Below are positions 6,745 through 14,105 of a stretch of 43,435 nucleotides of DNA, one piece after another. This stretch comes from a virus: positions 1-43,435 of IMG/VR virus record IMGVR_UViG_3300037258_001224; one strand, written 5' to 3'. The notes beneath the pieces were generated by a model that saw only the letters and a program-made list of their open reading frames with translations, was not told the origin of the DNA and ran no database searches. Made by a program: the position numbers and the translations under genes. The first letter of the stretch is position 1; each line of letters opens with the position of its first letter.

Positions 6745-6956
6745 CGTTTGCCGCCTTTCTTCTTCGCCGGCTTGGCGGAGCAACGTCTGCAGAAATCCCT
6801 GCGGTGACCATCGCGACTCCAGCCGCTCAGCTTGGCTTCCTTCCGCAGCATTCCTGCCGTGTAGAGCACGCCGTCGACAGGAGACGGAAAAATCCCGCAA
6901 GCCGGATAGGGATTGCCGCAGTCGTCGCACGTCAGATGGAGCCGCGCCTGCAACAT
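6741..6956 (-). CDS. small zinc-finger protein
   Basis: A 71-residue product from ATG 6956, which shares a base with the upstream stop (TAATG). The ligands are C10-x2-C13 ('LTCDDCGNPYPAC') and C56-x2-C59 ('FCRRCSAKP'), followed by a strongly basic end (KPAKKKGGKR). The layout suits a four-cysteine zinc module that touches nucleic acid. An upstream frame extension to 7079 is His/Arg-rich shadow and was not used. Confidence 0.7.
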   Translation of the reverse strand: MLQARLHLTCDDCGNPYPACGIFPSPVDGVLYTAGMLRKEAKLSGWSRDGHRRDFCRRCSAKPAKKKGGKR

Positions 6957-7261
6957 TACTGGCTCGCTTTCGAGATGCCGTCGAGGATCTGCTGCGCGCG
7001 GCCGGTGACGATGGCCATGAGAATGCGGCTGATGATGAAGAGCAGGCCCACGGCCGCGCCGGTGAGCAGGATGGGCCACAGATAGCCCGCCCAGCGGTAG
7101 AGGCGCACGTTGATATCGACATGCGATCCACGCACCGTAGTGGTCACGCTGCCGTGGCGGGAACGGTTCCAGCGTTCCACTTCAGGCTTCGAAAAGTCGG
7201 TGCGCTGACTGGTGCCCTGGCGCCACCGCTCGACGTCGGAAAGATTCATTTGGCGATTCAT
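6956..7261 (-). CDS. single-pass membrane protein
   Basis: A 101-residue product whose ATG overlaps the stop of the MuB-like gene (ATGA). The N-terminal 55 or so residues are polar and basic. One transmembrane helix spans about 58-84 ('AGYLWPILLTGAAVGLLFII'), and a short polar tail follows. There is no cleavable signal. It directly follows the transposition genes, a slot in which Mu carries kil and other host-takeover genes. That is only a positional hint. Confidence 0.75.
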   Translation of the reverse strand: MNRQMNLSDVERWRQGTSQRTDFSKPEVERWNRSRHGSVTTTVRGSHVDINVRLYRWAGYLWPILLTGAAVGLLFIISRILMAIVTGRAQQILDGISKASQ

Positions 7262-8214
7262 GAAGCTACCTCCAGGTTGGTTTGGCCGGGCTGCGCGTCG
7301 GCGGCCTCGGGCATGAGTTCCTGCAATTCGCGGATGTTGGCCATCACGCGGCCGATGGAGAGATAACGGCGGACTTCTTTGTCCGCGCGAATGTCGACGT
7401 GGGAGCGCTCAATAAGCGCGCGCACCTTGGCGGTCGAGAGCCGTGGCAGCTCGGAGCGGATGATGCCTTCGGCTTCTTCGCCCGTAACCGCGGGCAGCGT
7501 GACCTTGTCGGTGACGCGGCGTTCAAGCTGTTCGAGATCGCCGGACCACTTAGAGAAGATGCGATCGAGCTGATGCGATCCGGCAAAGCAGAGACTCCAG
7601 CGCAGCTCGTCATAGAGCTCGCGAATCGTCTCAAGGCATTCGACCGAGAGATGCTGCGCTTCATCGAGATAGAGAACAACGCGGCGACCGGCAAAGTCGT
7701 AGCGCAGATTGCCGATGGTGCGCTCGACGTGCGTGCTGCCGATGGAGCCACAGGCAACAGCGACGCGCTGCATGAGGAAGCGCGGCGTGATGGCGGCGCG
7801 GCAATAGACGCGAAAGAGAGCCGTCTCGGCCGTGGTGAACTCCGGCATCAGCGCGCGGGCGACTTCAGTCTTGCCGCTGCCTGGCGGCGCATAGGCCAGC
7901 ATGATGCAGGGCTGTTCGCAGAGGCGGCGGAAGACGTCGCGCATCACGCGCGTGTTGCCGATCTCGTAGAGCTTGCCCTTGAACTCGTTTTCGTCCTGGC
8001 TTTGCGTCGAACCGACGAAGGCCAGAATCGCTTCGGTGATGGCAGCCTCTTTCGAGTTGGCGCCGCGGGCATAGGTGCCCTTCATGAACTGCCAGAAGGT
8101 CGCGTAGTGGTAGCCGGTGCGCCGTGCGAAATCGACCGGATTCATGCCGGTGCGGCGCAGGAAGTTCCGCGCCAGGCGGCGTGCTTCTTCGGGAGCCGTA
8201 GAAAGATCGTTCAT
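7258..8214 (-). CDS. MuB-type transposition target-selection ATPase
   Basis: A 318-residue AAA+ ATPase. An N-terminal HTH region (about 10-50, 'NPVDFARRTGYHYATFWQFM') is followed by Walker A APPGSGKT (109-116), Walker B VVLYLDE (179-185) and a sensor-like 'CFAGSH' (209-214). It is about the length of Mu B (312 residues). MuB-type proteins bind DNA cooperatively with ATP, deliver target DNA to the transposase and give target immunity. It lies immediately downstream of the transposase with a four-base overlap, as in Mu. The strand is opposite to the late genes. Confidence 0.95.
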   Translation of the reverse strand: MNDLSTAPEEARRLARNFLRRTGMNPVDFARRTGYHYATFWQFMKGTYARGANSKEAAITEAILAFVGSTQSQDENEFKGKLYEIGNTRVMRDVFRRLCEQPCIMLAYAPPGSGKTEVARALMPEFTTAETALFRVYCRAAITPRFLMQRVAVACGSIGSTHVERTIGNLRYDFAGRRVVLYLDEAQHLSVECLETIRELYDELRWSLCFAGSHQLDRIFSKWSGDLEQLERRVTDKVTLPAVTGEEAEGIIRSELPRLSTAKVRALIERSHVDIRADKEVRRYLSIGRVMANIRELQELMPEAADAQPGQTNLEVAS

Positions 8215-10274
8215 TTTTCCTCCAAAATCATGCGTGCTACTTGTGCCGGGGTCATAGGCGCCTCGGCTGCTTTGTCGGGCCGCATATGCAACTTGCGGTG
8301 CGAGATGACTTCAGATGCCACCCTGGGCAGTTCCAGGCGGCTATAGAGCGCTTCCTCGGCCGACTGCGCCCCGTTGTTGCGGGCCTCAGCCTCGATAGCG
8401 CGCAGCGTGCCCCTGGTGGCTTTTTCAAGACCGCGGCGGATCTCCATGGAACTGGCGATCTGCGCCTGGGTCTTGCGGTCGCCGGGAGCGAAACGCAGGA
8501 ACTCTTCGGCCTCAAGCCAGGCGATGAAGCGGCCGTCCAGGTCGAGAGCCGCCGCGCATTCCGGATCGCCGCCGTCGAAGGCCACGAGGATTTCGCGCTC
8601 ATTCGACTCGTGCATCGCAGCCCAGGCCAGGCGATCTTCAGGCCGCGGCGTGTAACGGCGCTTGTTCAGCATCACGGCGCATTCGTGCACCTGGCGCTTT
8701 TCGTACTCCGCCATGAGCAATGCAAGCGTGGCCGGTTCCGGCGTGGGCTTCTGATCGGGATTCGCTTCGGCCAGGAACATCTCGTTCGGGCTGATCCCGT
8801 CCATGCCTTCGCCGCGGTGCGGCGTGCCGTTGTATTCCTCGATCCAGGAGAGGCAGCCGAGGATGAAGCGGCTGGCCAGCGGATGATCTGATTCCGAAAC
8901 GCGGCCTTTCTTAAACAGGCGGCGATGCTGCATCATGGCCAGCTCGGTCGAGTCGGGGCGCGTGGCCGGCGAGCCGGAAGTGTAAGTCGAGTGAATCGAA
9001 TCGAACCGGGTGTGCAGCGTGCGGAAGAAGCGTTCGACGTGCTTGGACTGCGGATGGCGCGGGATGCAATGCGTGACCGCGATACCCAGGCGTGCAAGGA
9101 AACCGGTGCGCTCGATCGATTCGATCTCTGTCTGCCACCAGTTCTCAGGAGCGAGCTGGCTTTCGGTAAGCCAGGATTCACAGCCGCGGCGCGCGCCTTT
9201 TGCGACTTTCAGGTAGTCCTTGCCGTTGTCGACATAAATGCCGTCGGGCGGTCCGAACTGCAGAATGGCGCGGCGCATGGTGGCGGCGATCGCGCGGGAA
9301 CTGCCTTCCCATGCCCAGGTGGCGCCTACCAGCTTGCGGCTGCGGTAATCGAGCATGGCGGAAAGGCGGAGGCGAACCGGCGCACCCAGCGGCGCATCGT
9401 CAAAGAGATCGTTGGCGACTTCAACGTCGTGAATCATGTGATCGCCAACCCAGATCTGATTGGCCCAGATATCGGCGTAGCCGCGGCGGATGTAAGGCGC
9501 CATGCGCTCGCGATATTCGCGCTGCCCTTCGCGGGCCAGGGCCTTCATGGCCGGCGAGATTTGCTGCGACAAAAAGATGCGCACCGTCTCGCGGCTGGGC
9601 AGGTCGCCTTCCTCGATGGCGAGCTGGGCCTGGTCGCGTTCAATCTGCTCGCAGACGAAGGTGACGGACTGGCGTTCATTGAGATGAAGGTAGGCAGCCA
9701 GGATCGCGGCCTCGCGATGACGGTTGAACCAACGGCTCTGACCTTTGTCGGCGCGGACGCGATCAGCGAGTGCGGCGAATCCGCCAGTGCGATAGCGTGC
9801 CAGCCAGCGCTTGATAGTGCGCGGCGACTGGATATTCGTTTCCGCGGCGTACTCGATCATGCGTTCGAGTGACGTGACCGGCTGGCCGCCTTCGAGCTGC
9901 AGGCGCCTGTAGCGATCGGGATTCGCTGGGAAATCGAGAACCGGCTGCAGAATCGCCAGCCGTTGTTCAGCCTGCGCCTGGGCGTCGGGATCCGGAAGCA
10001 CGATGCGTGTCTCAGGCATCGGCGGAAGATTGGCAAACAAAGGCAAAGGCGGGACCGGCGACGCGACCAGGGCCAATTGGTTCTGCGGCGCCGGCGTCTT
10101 TGGGAGAGACGGTTCGAAATATTCCACGCCTTCAGGTGTGGCGCGGAAGATCAGTTCAGATTTGCGACGGAAGAATGTCCGCCGCGACCAGCCGGTGCGC
10201 TCCATGACCTGCTCTGGCGTGAGCGCGATCCACGGGCCGCCGGCTGGGATGATGGCAAGGTGCGGGGCGCTCAT
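8211..10274 (-). CDS. MuA-type DDE transposase
   Basis: A 687-residue transposase, close to Mu A (663). The N-terminus has a HTH-like segment (19-40, 'TPEQVMERTGWSRRTFFRR'), and a second HTH region lies at 130-235. The integrase core is recognisable with D278 ('IWVGDHMIH'), D349 ('GIYVDNGKDYLK') and E414 ('SKHVERFFRTLH'). These are candidate catalytic DDE residues with spacing similar to MuA. A beta-barrel region (about 520-590) and a helical C-terminus, which in MuA contacts MuB, complete it. It drives integration and replicative transposition with the adjacent ATPase. The end binding sites it would recognise are not visible on the left. Confidence 0.96.
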   Translation of the reverse strand: MSAPHLAIIPAGGPWIALTPEQVMERTGWSRRTFFRRKSELIFRATPEGVEYFEPSLPKTPAPQNQLALVASPVPPLPLFANLPPMPETRIVLPDPDAQAQAEQRLAILQPVLDFPANPDRYRRLQLEGGQPVTSLERMIEYAAETNIQSPRTIKRWLARYRTGGFAALADRVRADKGQSRWFNRHREAAILAAYLHLNERQSVTFVCEQIERDQAQLAIEEGDLPSRETVRIFLSQQISPAMKALAREGQREYRERMAPYIRRGYADIWANQIWVGDHMIHDVEVANDLFDDAPLGAPVRLRLSAMLDYRSRKLVGATWAWEGSSRAIAATMRRAILQFGPPDGIYVDNGKDYLKVAKGARRGCESWLTESQLAPENWWQTEIESIERTGFLARLGIAVTHCIPRHPQSKHVERFFRTLHTRFDSIHSTYTSGSPATRPDSTELAMMQHRRLFKKGRVSESDHPLASRFILGCLSWIEEYNGTPHRGEGMDGISPNEMFLAEANPDQKPTPEPATLALLMAEYEKRQVHECAVMLNKRRYTPRPEDRLAWAAMHESNEREILVAFDGGDPECAAALDLDGRFIAWLEAEEFLRFAPGDRKTQAQIASSMEIRRGLEKATRGTLRAIEAEARNNGAQSAEEALYSRLELPRVASEVISHRKLHMRPDKAAEAPMTPAQVARMILEEK

Positions 10275-10741
10275 AGGTCCAACCCCTGCAGCTGCCGTTC
10301 AAGTATCTCTACCTGAGCGCTTGCGCGTTTCTGTCGCAGATATTCGCGGCCGAGCGCAAGCAACTGAGCTTCCGCAGTGTCGATGACCTGGTAGCCGGCC
10401 AGTTCCACGCGGCACTTCAGTAATGCGTCGTCGGCGACCGCGGCACAGAAGGCGCGATCCCATGCGCCAGGCCAGCGATGCAGCTCCTTCGATTCAGCGG
10501 TGAAAGACGAGATCATCCGCGCCGTCACCGCAATAGCAAGACCGCGCGACATCTCGTCGGCGATCTGTTCGCGGCTTTTGCCGCTGCGCTTGATGGAATT
10601 CGTGATGACTTCGCGCACCAGCAAGTCATCGTTGAGCGCGCCTGGAACGTCATCGCTGGAGGAATTTTGTTTAAACAGCGCCAGTGACGTTTGGGGTACA
10701 CCTGCCCCATTCTCGGAGAGCGATGCAGTTACCTTCGTCAT
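10271..10741 (-). CDS. conserved early phage protein upstream of transposase
   Basis: A 156-residue protein whose stop overlaps the transposase start (ATGA). The middle (about 45-95, 'ITNSIKRSGKSREQIADEM') looks like a HTH of the XRE-like kind, and the C-terminus is a long helix rich in Glu/Arg/Leu ('LLALGREYLRQKRASAQVEI'). Proteins of this size and layout sit between the Ner/Cro-like gene and transposase A in many B3/BcepMu-like phages. A DNA-binding role in transposition or its control is likely but unproven. Confidence 0.75.
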   Translation of the reverse strand: MTKVTASLSENGAGVPQTSLALFKQNSSSDDVPGALNDDLLVREVITNSIKRSGKSREQIADEMSRGLAIAVTARMISSFTAESKELHRWPGAWDRAFCAAVADDALLKCRVELAGYQVIDTAEAQLLALGREYLRQKRASAQVEILERQLQGLDL

Positions 10742-10950
10742 GCAGCCCGCTCCCGCTCCCCACGCTCAATGCGACGCCATTCCCGTTCGACCCTCTGCAG
10801 GACGCGGCGAGAAGTGGCGCGTCCAAGTGCAACCAGCCGAACATGCTGCGGAGTGACTCCGAGTTCGCGGGCGAGAGCGGAATAGTTCATCTTTTTCCGC
10901 TGCCGTTCGCGCAGTGCCTGCTGTGCCCGGCTAAGATGTTTAAGGCTCAA
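10738..10950 (-). CDS. small HTH protein, first gene of the early operon (Ner/Cro-like position)
   Basis: I start it at TTG 10950: GGAG lies seven bases upstream and the predicted leftward promoter would give a leader of about 20 bases. An ATG at 10890 would give a shorter version. The 70-residue product has a HTH ('MNYSALARELGVTPQHVRLV') flanked by strongly basic helices. Its place as first early gene opposite the repressor matches Ner (Mu) or Cro. It would be expected to bind near 10976-10995 and limit early transcription. Confidence 0.75.
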   Translation of the reverse strand: MSLKHLSRAQQALRERQRKKMNYSALARELGVTPQHVRLVALGRATSRRVLQRVEREWRRIERGERERAA

Positions 10951-10975
10951 TTTGTAGCTCCGAGTGAAACTGAAC

Positions 10976-10995
10976 AATATCGTCGCAGCGATATT
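10976..10995. promoter_or_regulatory. operator-like inverted repeat
   Basis: AATATCG and CGATATT form a perfect 7-bp inverted repeat around a 6-base centre. The repeat covers the -10 element and most of the spacer of the leftward promoter. Occupancy by the divergently encoded repressor or the Ner-like protein would block early transcription. Confidence 0.65.
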
Positions 10996-11003
10996 CAAGT
11001 CAA
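10976..11003 (-). promoter_or_regulatory. leftward early promoter
   Basis: On the minus strand TTGACT (11003-10998) is followed after 16 bases by GATATT (10981-10976), a sigma-70-like pair with five and four consensus matches. Transcription would start near 10968, just ahead of the TTG start at 10950. It is the only good promoter for the 26-gene early operon. Confidence 0.7.
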
Positions 11004-11010
11004 GAGAAAA

Positions 11011-11024
11011 ATCGCATCAGCGAT
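11011..11024. promoter_or_regulatory. second small dyad at repressor start
   Basis: ATCGC and GCGAT flank a 4-base centre and overlap the repressor start codon at 11023. It shares the ATCG core with the main operator. It could be an autoregulatory site, but a 5-bp arm can arise by chance. Confidence 0.3.
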
Positions 11025-11727
11025 GCATGCCAGCGAACTTCCGTCACGAATCCGCGCACTGCGAAAGTCCTTGAGCATGAATCAAAAGGACTTTGGAAAC
11101 CTGTGTGGGGTGAAGCAGGTGGCGGTTTCGCAATGGGAAAATGAGAATGACCCGCGCATCCCGTCGACAAAAGCGCTTCTTAAAATGTCGGAATTGGCGC
11201 GGACGGCCGACCGGCAATGGTGGCGCGATCGGGCGAGTGAGCAGGCGGGAGTCGAGATTTCCACCGCGTCTAGCACTTCTGGGGCATTGGAAGTTCCGGA
11301 AGGTACGACTAAGGTGCCGCTTATAAGTAATCCCCAGAAAGTGGGAAAAGCGGGTTCAGTGGCGACTATAGATGTTGAGCGGTTCCTATCCTTTTCCTCC
11401 GAGCTTCTGCCGGAGGGCGGTCGAAACGAAGCAGTTCGAATCGAACTTCAAACTACCTCACTTATCGCTGTGATCGATGTAAGCCGGCAGGATGCAGAGC
11501 ATCTGGTCGGAAAGATGGTGGCCGTGCGCACCATCGCCGGAATTGAAGTCCGCTGGCTGGCGCAAGAGAATGGCATGTTTCTCTTGCTGCCATTGAATCC
11601 AGGGCAGACGGTCAAGCCGATGCGCTACAAAGGCGAATGGAGTATCGTTGGCCAGGTGCGCTGGATCGGCGATGCGCCGCCGGCCGAAGTGCCGGCCGGT
11701 AAGACGCCGCATCGACGAAAGGCTTGA
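11023..11727 (+). CDS. cI/S24-like phage repressor, probably non-cleaving
   Basis: The start is ATG 11023, giving 234 residues. The frame is open further upstream but crosses the promoter region. Residues about 5-60 are an XRE-type HTH ('MNQKDFGNLCGVKQVAVSQW'). The C-terminal 100 residues follow the S24/LexA-like fold ('LVGKMVAVRT', 'FLLLPLNPG', 'EWSIVGQVRWIG'). The catalytic serine box is missing and the usual lysine is replaced by Arg in 'IEVRWL', so RecA-stimulated self-cleavage seems unlikely. It faces the early operon across a 72-base control region and should maintain lysogeny. Confidence 0.85.
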   Translation: MHASELPSRIRALRKSLSMNQKDFGNLCGVKQVAVSQWENENDPRIPSTKALLKMSELARTADRQWWRDRASEQAGVEISTASSTSGALEVPEGTTKVPLISNPQKVGKAGSVATIDVERFLSFSSELLPEGGRNEAVRIELQTTSLIAVIDVSRQDAEHLVGKMVAVRTIAGIEVRWLAQENGMFLLLPLNPGQTVKPMRYKGEWSIVGQVRWIGDAPPAEVPAGKTPHRRKA

Positions 11728-11730
11728 AAG

Positions 11731-12006
11731 ATGGCCAAATGCAAGCACTGCGGCGAATGGGCCGGCGTCGCGAGCGACGTGCACGATGAGTGCGCGGAAC
11801 TGAAGGCCAAGGGCTGGACGGATGCGCAGATCTCCGCGCATCGGTCGGGCCGCGACGTCCAGGTCGCGCCTAAAGAGCCGCGAGTTCTCAATCGCACCGA
11901 CATCATCTTCGGGGTCTTTTTCGGCAATCTCTTCTTCGCGATCGTCATCGCGGTTTTCTATCTCTTCGTGTATCTCATCGGTGCAGCGGGCCGCCCCGCC
12001 GGATAA
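11731..12006 (+). CDS. zinc-knuckle plus transmembrane protein
   Basis: A 91-residue product starting three bases after the repressor stop, probably co-transcribed with it. Residues 4-21 hold C4-x2-C7, H18 and C21 ('KCKHCGEWAG', 'VHDEC'). A hydrophobic helix spans 58-84 ('IIFGVFFGNLFFAIVIAVFY'). It is likely an inner-membrane protein with a cytoplasmic zinc knuckle. As a lysogeny-linked membrane protein it could serve in superinfection exclusion, which is inference from position only. Confidence 0.75.
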   Translation: MAKCKHCGEWAGVASDVHDECAELKAKGWTDAQISAHRSGRDVQVAPKEPRVLNRTDIIFGVFFGNLFFAIVIAVFYLFVYLIGAAGRPAG

Positions 12007-12253
12007 CTGGCGAGTCTTCGCCTTCGCCGTCCTGCGCTGCATCTATTCCTTCTCCGCCACATCTCTCCGCATTCACCCTGCGCGGCACAGCCGCGCCCTA
12101 TTCTGGCCGCACCTTACGGGGATTGGACCCGCGTAAATCTCATAAAAGGAGAATCGCGGGGTGACCAGAGCGGTGCGGAGAACGGCGCGGATGCGATCTT
12201 GAAAATCGCTCCCCCGCGCCGCCGCGCTTCGCCTGTGAGCGCGAGGCGGATGA

Positions 12254-12739
12254 ATGCAGGTAAGCGCGAACGGGATCAAGCTGGTGATGAATGCAGAGGG
12301 ATTCCGCAGCCGCGTTTACTTGGACGTCGCCGGAAATCCCACCATCGGGTACGGACATAAACTCCTGCATCCTGACAGCTTTCCAAATGGCGTCGATGAG
12401 ACAACCGCCCAGCATATGTTGGCGTGCGATCTCGATGACGTCGAGAGCGATATCCCGCGCCTGGTGAAAGTTCCGCTCACGCAAGGGCAATTCGACGCGC
12501 TTGCGGATTTCGTCTTCAATCTCGGCGCCACGCGCCTGCAGGGCTCGACCCTGCTTTCTCTTTTGAATTCCAGCCAATATGACCAGGCAGCGCAACAACT
12601 GCTGCGCTGGGACCATGCCGACATCAAAGGCAGCGAAGTCGAGCTCGCCGATCTCAAATCGCGCCGCCAGGCTGAGTTCACGCTCTGGCACTTTGTTGCG
12701 CCCAATGATCCAGCAGCAGCCGCCGAAGTCGCGGCCTGA
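12254..12739 (+). CDS. GH24 lysozyme (endolysin)
   Basis: A 161-residue phage lysozyme of the T4 type. The E-8-D-5-T catalytic triad is visible as E15, D24 and T30 in 'NAEGFRSRVYLDVAGNPT', followed by the family motif 'IGYGH'. It hydrolyses the glycan strands of peptidoglycan at lysis. No signal peptide or anchor is present, so export depends on a holin, and a holin-like gene follows. A 247-base non-coding stretch precedes it and may hold the late promoter, but no good promoter was identified there. Confidence 0.93.
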   Translation: MQVSANGIKLVMNAEGFRSRVYLDVAGNPTIGYGHKLLHPDSFPNGVDETTAQHMLACDLDDVESDIPRLVKVPLTQGQFDALADFVFNLGATRLQGSTLLSLLNSSQYDQAAQQLLRWDHADIKGSEVELADLKSRRQAEFTLWHFVAPNDPAAAAEVAA

Positions 12740-12749
12740 GAGGAGAACC

Positions 12750-13058
12750 ATGCATTTCTTCGCGATGCTTCTACTTCTGTCTGTCGCCCTCACGGTGCCT
12801 CCGGCCGCCAAGGTTCTGGCCATCGTCGGCACCATTTATGCCGTGATCCAGGCGCTTAAGAGAGTACCGGCTCTTACGCCTTATTTGAAGGGCTGGGTCG
12901 CGATCGCGTTGAATGTCGCTCTCAGCATCGGCGGCCTTCTCGTCACCGTTCCTGCGAGCCAGCTCTACACCACTGACACGCTGATCACTCTTTTGACGAC
13001 AGCTCTTGGCGCCGCCGGCATTCACGGCACTGTCAAGAGCCTCACCACCGCGCAATAG
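12750..13058 (+). CDS. holin-like membrane protein
   Basis: The start is ATG 12750 with AGGAG five bases upstream, giving 102 residues. Three hydrophobic segments at about 3-36, 48-68 and 70-95 suggest two or three membrane helices. A short polar tail follows. It lies ten bases after the lysozyme, the usual place for a holin. The call rests on size, topology and neighbour, not on a named holin family. Confidence 0.7.
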   Translation: MHFFAMLLLLSVALTVPPAAKVLAIVGTIYAVIQALKRVPALTPYLKGWVAIALNVALSIGGLLVTVPASQLYTTDTLITLLTTALGAAGIHGTVKSLTTAQ

Positions 13059-13095
13059 GCGCTCTCTCTATCCCAATCTCCGAAAGGAATATCGC

Positions 13096-13770
13096 ATGAA
13101 ACGCAATCTCAACTCGACGCAAAAGCTCGGCGCACTGGCGCTGATCGCTCTCACCTGCATCATCCCGTTTGAGACGGGCTGCACGCAGCAGCAGAAGGTC
13201 ACCGTGGCCCAGGAGATCGTGAACTGGACTCCGGTCTTCATCTCGACGGCGGACACGGTCAACGCATCGATCGAGGCGCTCGATCCGGCGACGGCCATCG
13301 TTCTCAGCCCACTGACCATGGGCATCAATGCCTTTGGTCCGGAGCTGCAGAAGGCCGCGCAGAACTATCTGGCCAACCCGAGCCAGACCACGCTGCAGGT
13401 ATTGCAGGCTCTCGTGACCCAGATCCAGCAGGACGCAAGCACCGCATTGCTGGCCGCGGCCAAGATCACCAATCCCACAAGTCAGGCGACGGCGACCAAG
13501 GATATCAACCTGGTGGCCACCGTCATCAACACGATCCTTGCGCTGGTGCAGTCGATCTCGACCAAGGCGCAGCTCGCCGCGATGGCAACGCATGTGCATG
13601 TGACGTTGGCCGAAGTGCGCCCGTATATGGATGCATCCGGATTGCTCGCAGCCAAAGCCCGCGTGACGAACGATCTCACCCGAAGCGGCCAATTCCAGGG
13701 CGAGCTCGCTATGAATCATATGCCGACGCTGAATCAGTGGTACGCGGCTGAAGCGCAGGCCGGCTTCTAA
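13096..13770 (+). CDS. predicted exported helical (lipo)protein
   Basis: A 224-residue protein from ATG 13096 with a clear export signal (basic start, hydrophobic 'LGALALIALTCIIPF') and a possible lipobox cysteine at 'ETGC'. Glu at -3 is atypical, so lipidation is uncertain. The mature part is almost all helix and rich in Ala/Thr/Gln ('QALVTQIQQDASTALLAAAK'), with no disulphide pattern. Its position after holin/lysozyme would suit a spanin or envelope-directed factor. No family is recognised. Confidence 0.7.
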   Translation: MKRNLNSTQKLGALALIALTCIIPFETGCTQQQKVTVAQEIVNWTPVFISTADTVNASIEALDPATAIVLSPLTMGINAFGPELQKAAQNYLANPSQTTLQVLQALVTQIQQDASTALLAAAKITNPTSQATATKDINLVATVINTILALVQSISTKAQLAAMATHVHVTLAEVRPYMDASGLLAAKARVTNDLTRSGQFQGELAMNHMPTLNQWYAAEAQAGF

Positions 13771-13803
13771 GAAGCTCTCGCAATGAGAGAACCAAGGCAA
13801 CTT

Positions 13804-13836
13804 GGGGCGTCGCGAGAAAACGGCGCCCCGATTTTT
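13804..13836 (+). terminator. hairpin with T tract after exported protein
   Basis: GGGGCG (13804-13809) pairs with CGCCCC (13824-13829) across a 14-base loop and is followed by GATTTTT. It has the form of a weak intrinsic terminator. It sits between two co-directional genes and could reduce downstream expression rather than end it. Confidence 0.5.
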
Positions 13837-13848
13837 AGAGGTAACGAG

Positions 13849-14097
13849 ATGAACAGCTTCACGCTCACGCTCACGCAAAGCGAATTCGAATCGGCGCTGG
13901 CAAATGCAAAGGCGGCCGGCATCGAGCTGAATCCTTCAGGTGGAACACTGCCCGAAGCCGATGGGGTTGCCGCGCATTACACAGTCGAAACGCAGACCGC
14001 CTCGTATGTGGTAACCGTGATTGTCGACAAGAAACCATTCTTCGTTTCGATCGGATTGATCGAAAGCCACGTCAAGCAGCTGCTCGGCGTCGCGTAA
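13849..14097 (+). CDS. small hypothetical protein
   Basis: The start is ATG 13849, with AGAGGT upstream; the frame is open from 13783, but that part overlaps the hairpin. The 82-residue product is an alpha/beta mix: an N-terminal strand ('SFTLTLTQSEFESALANAK'), then 'YTVETQTASYVVTVIVDKK' strands and a C-terminal helix. No signal peptide is visible, unlike its neighbours. Function is unknown. Confidence 0.6.
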   Translation: MNSFTLTLTQSEFESALANAKAAGIELNPSGGTLPEADGVAAHYTVETQTASYVVTVIVDKKPFFVSIGLIESHVKQLLGVA

Positions 14098-14105
14098 AGG
14101 AGCCG

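Noticed and set aside
12161-12202. A 13-codon frame with GGAG upstream before the lysozyme
   Set aside because: Too short to judge, with no similarity and no coupling to the lysozyme start 50 bases downstream.
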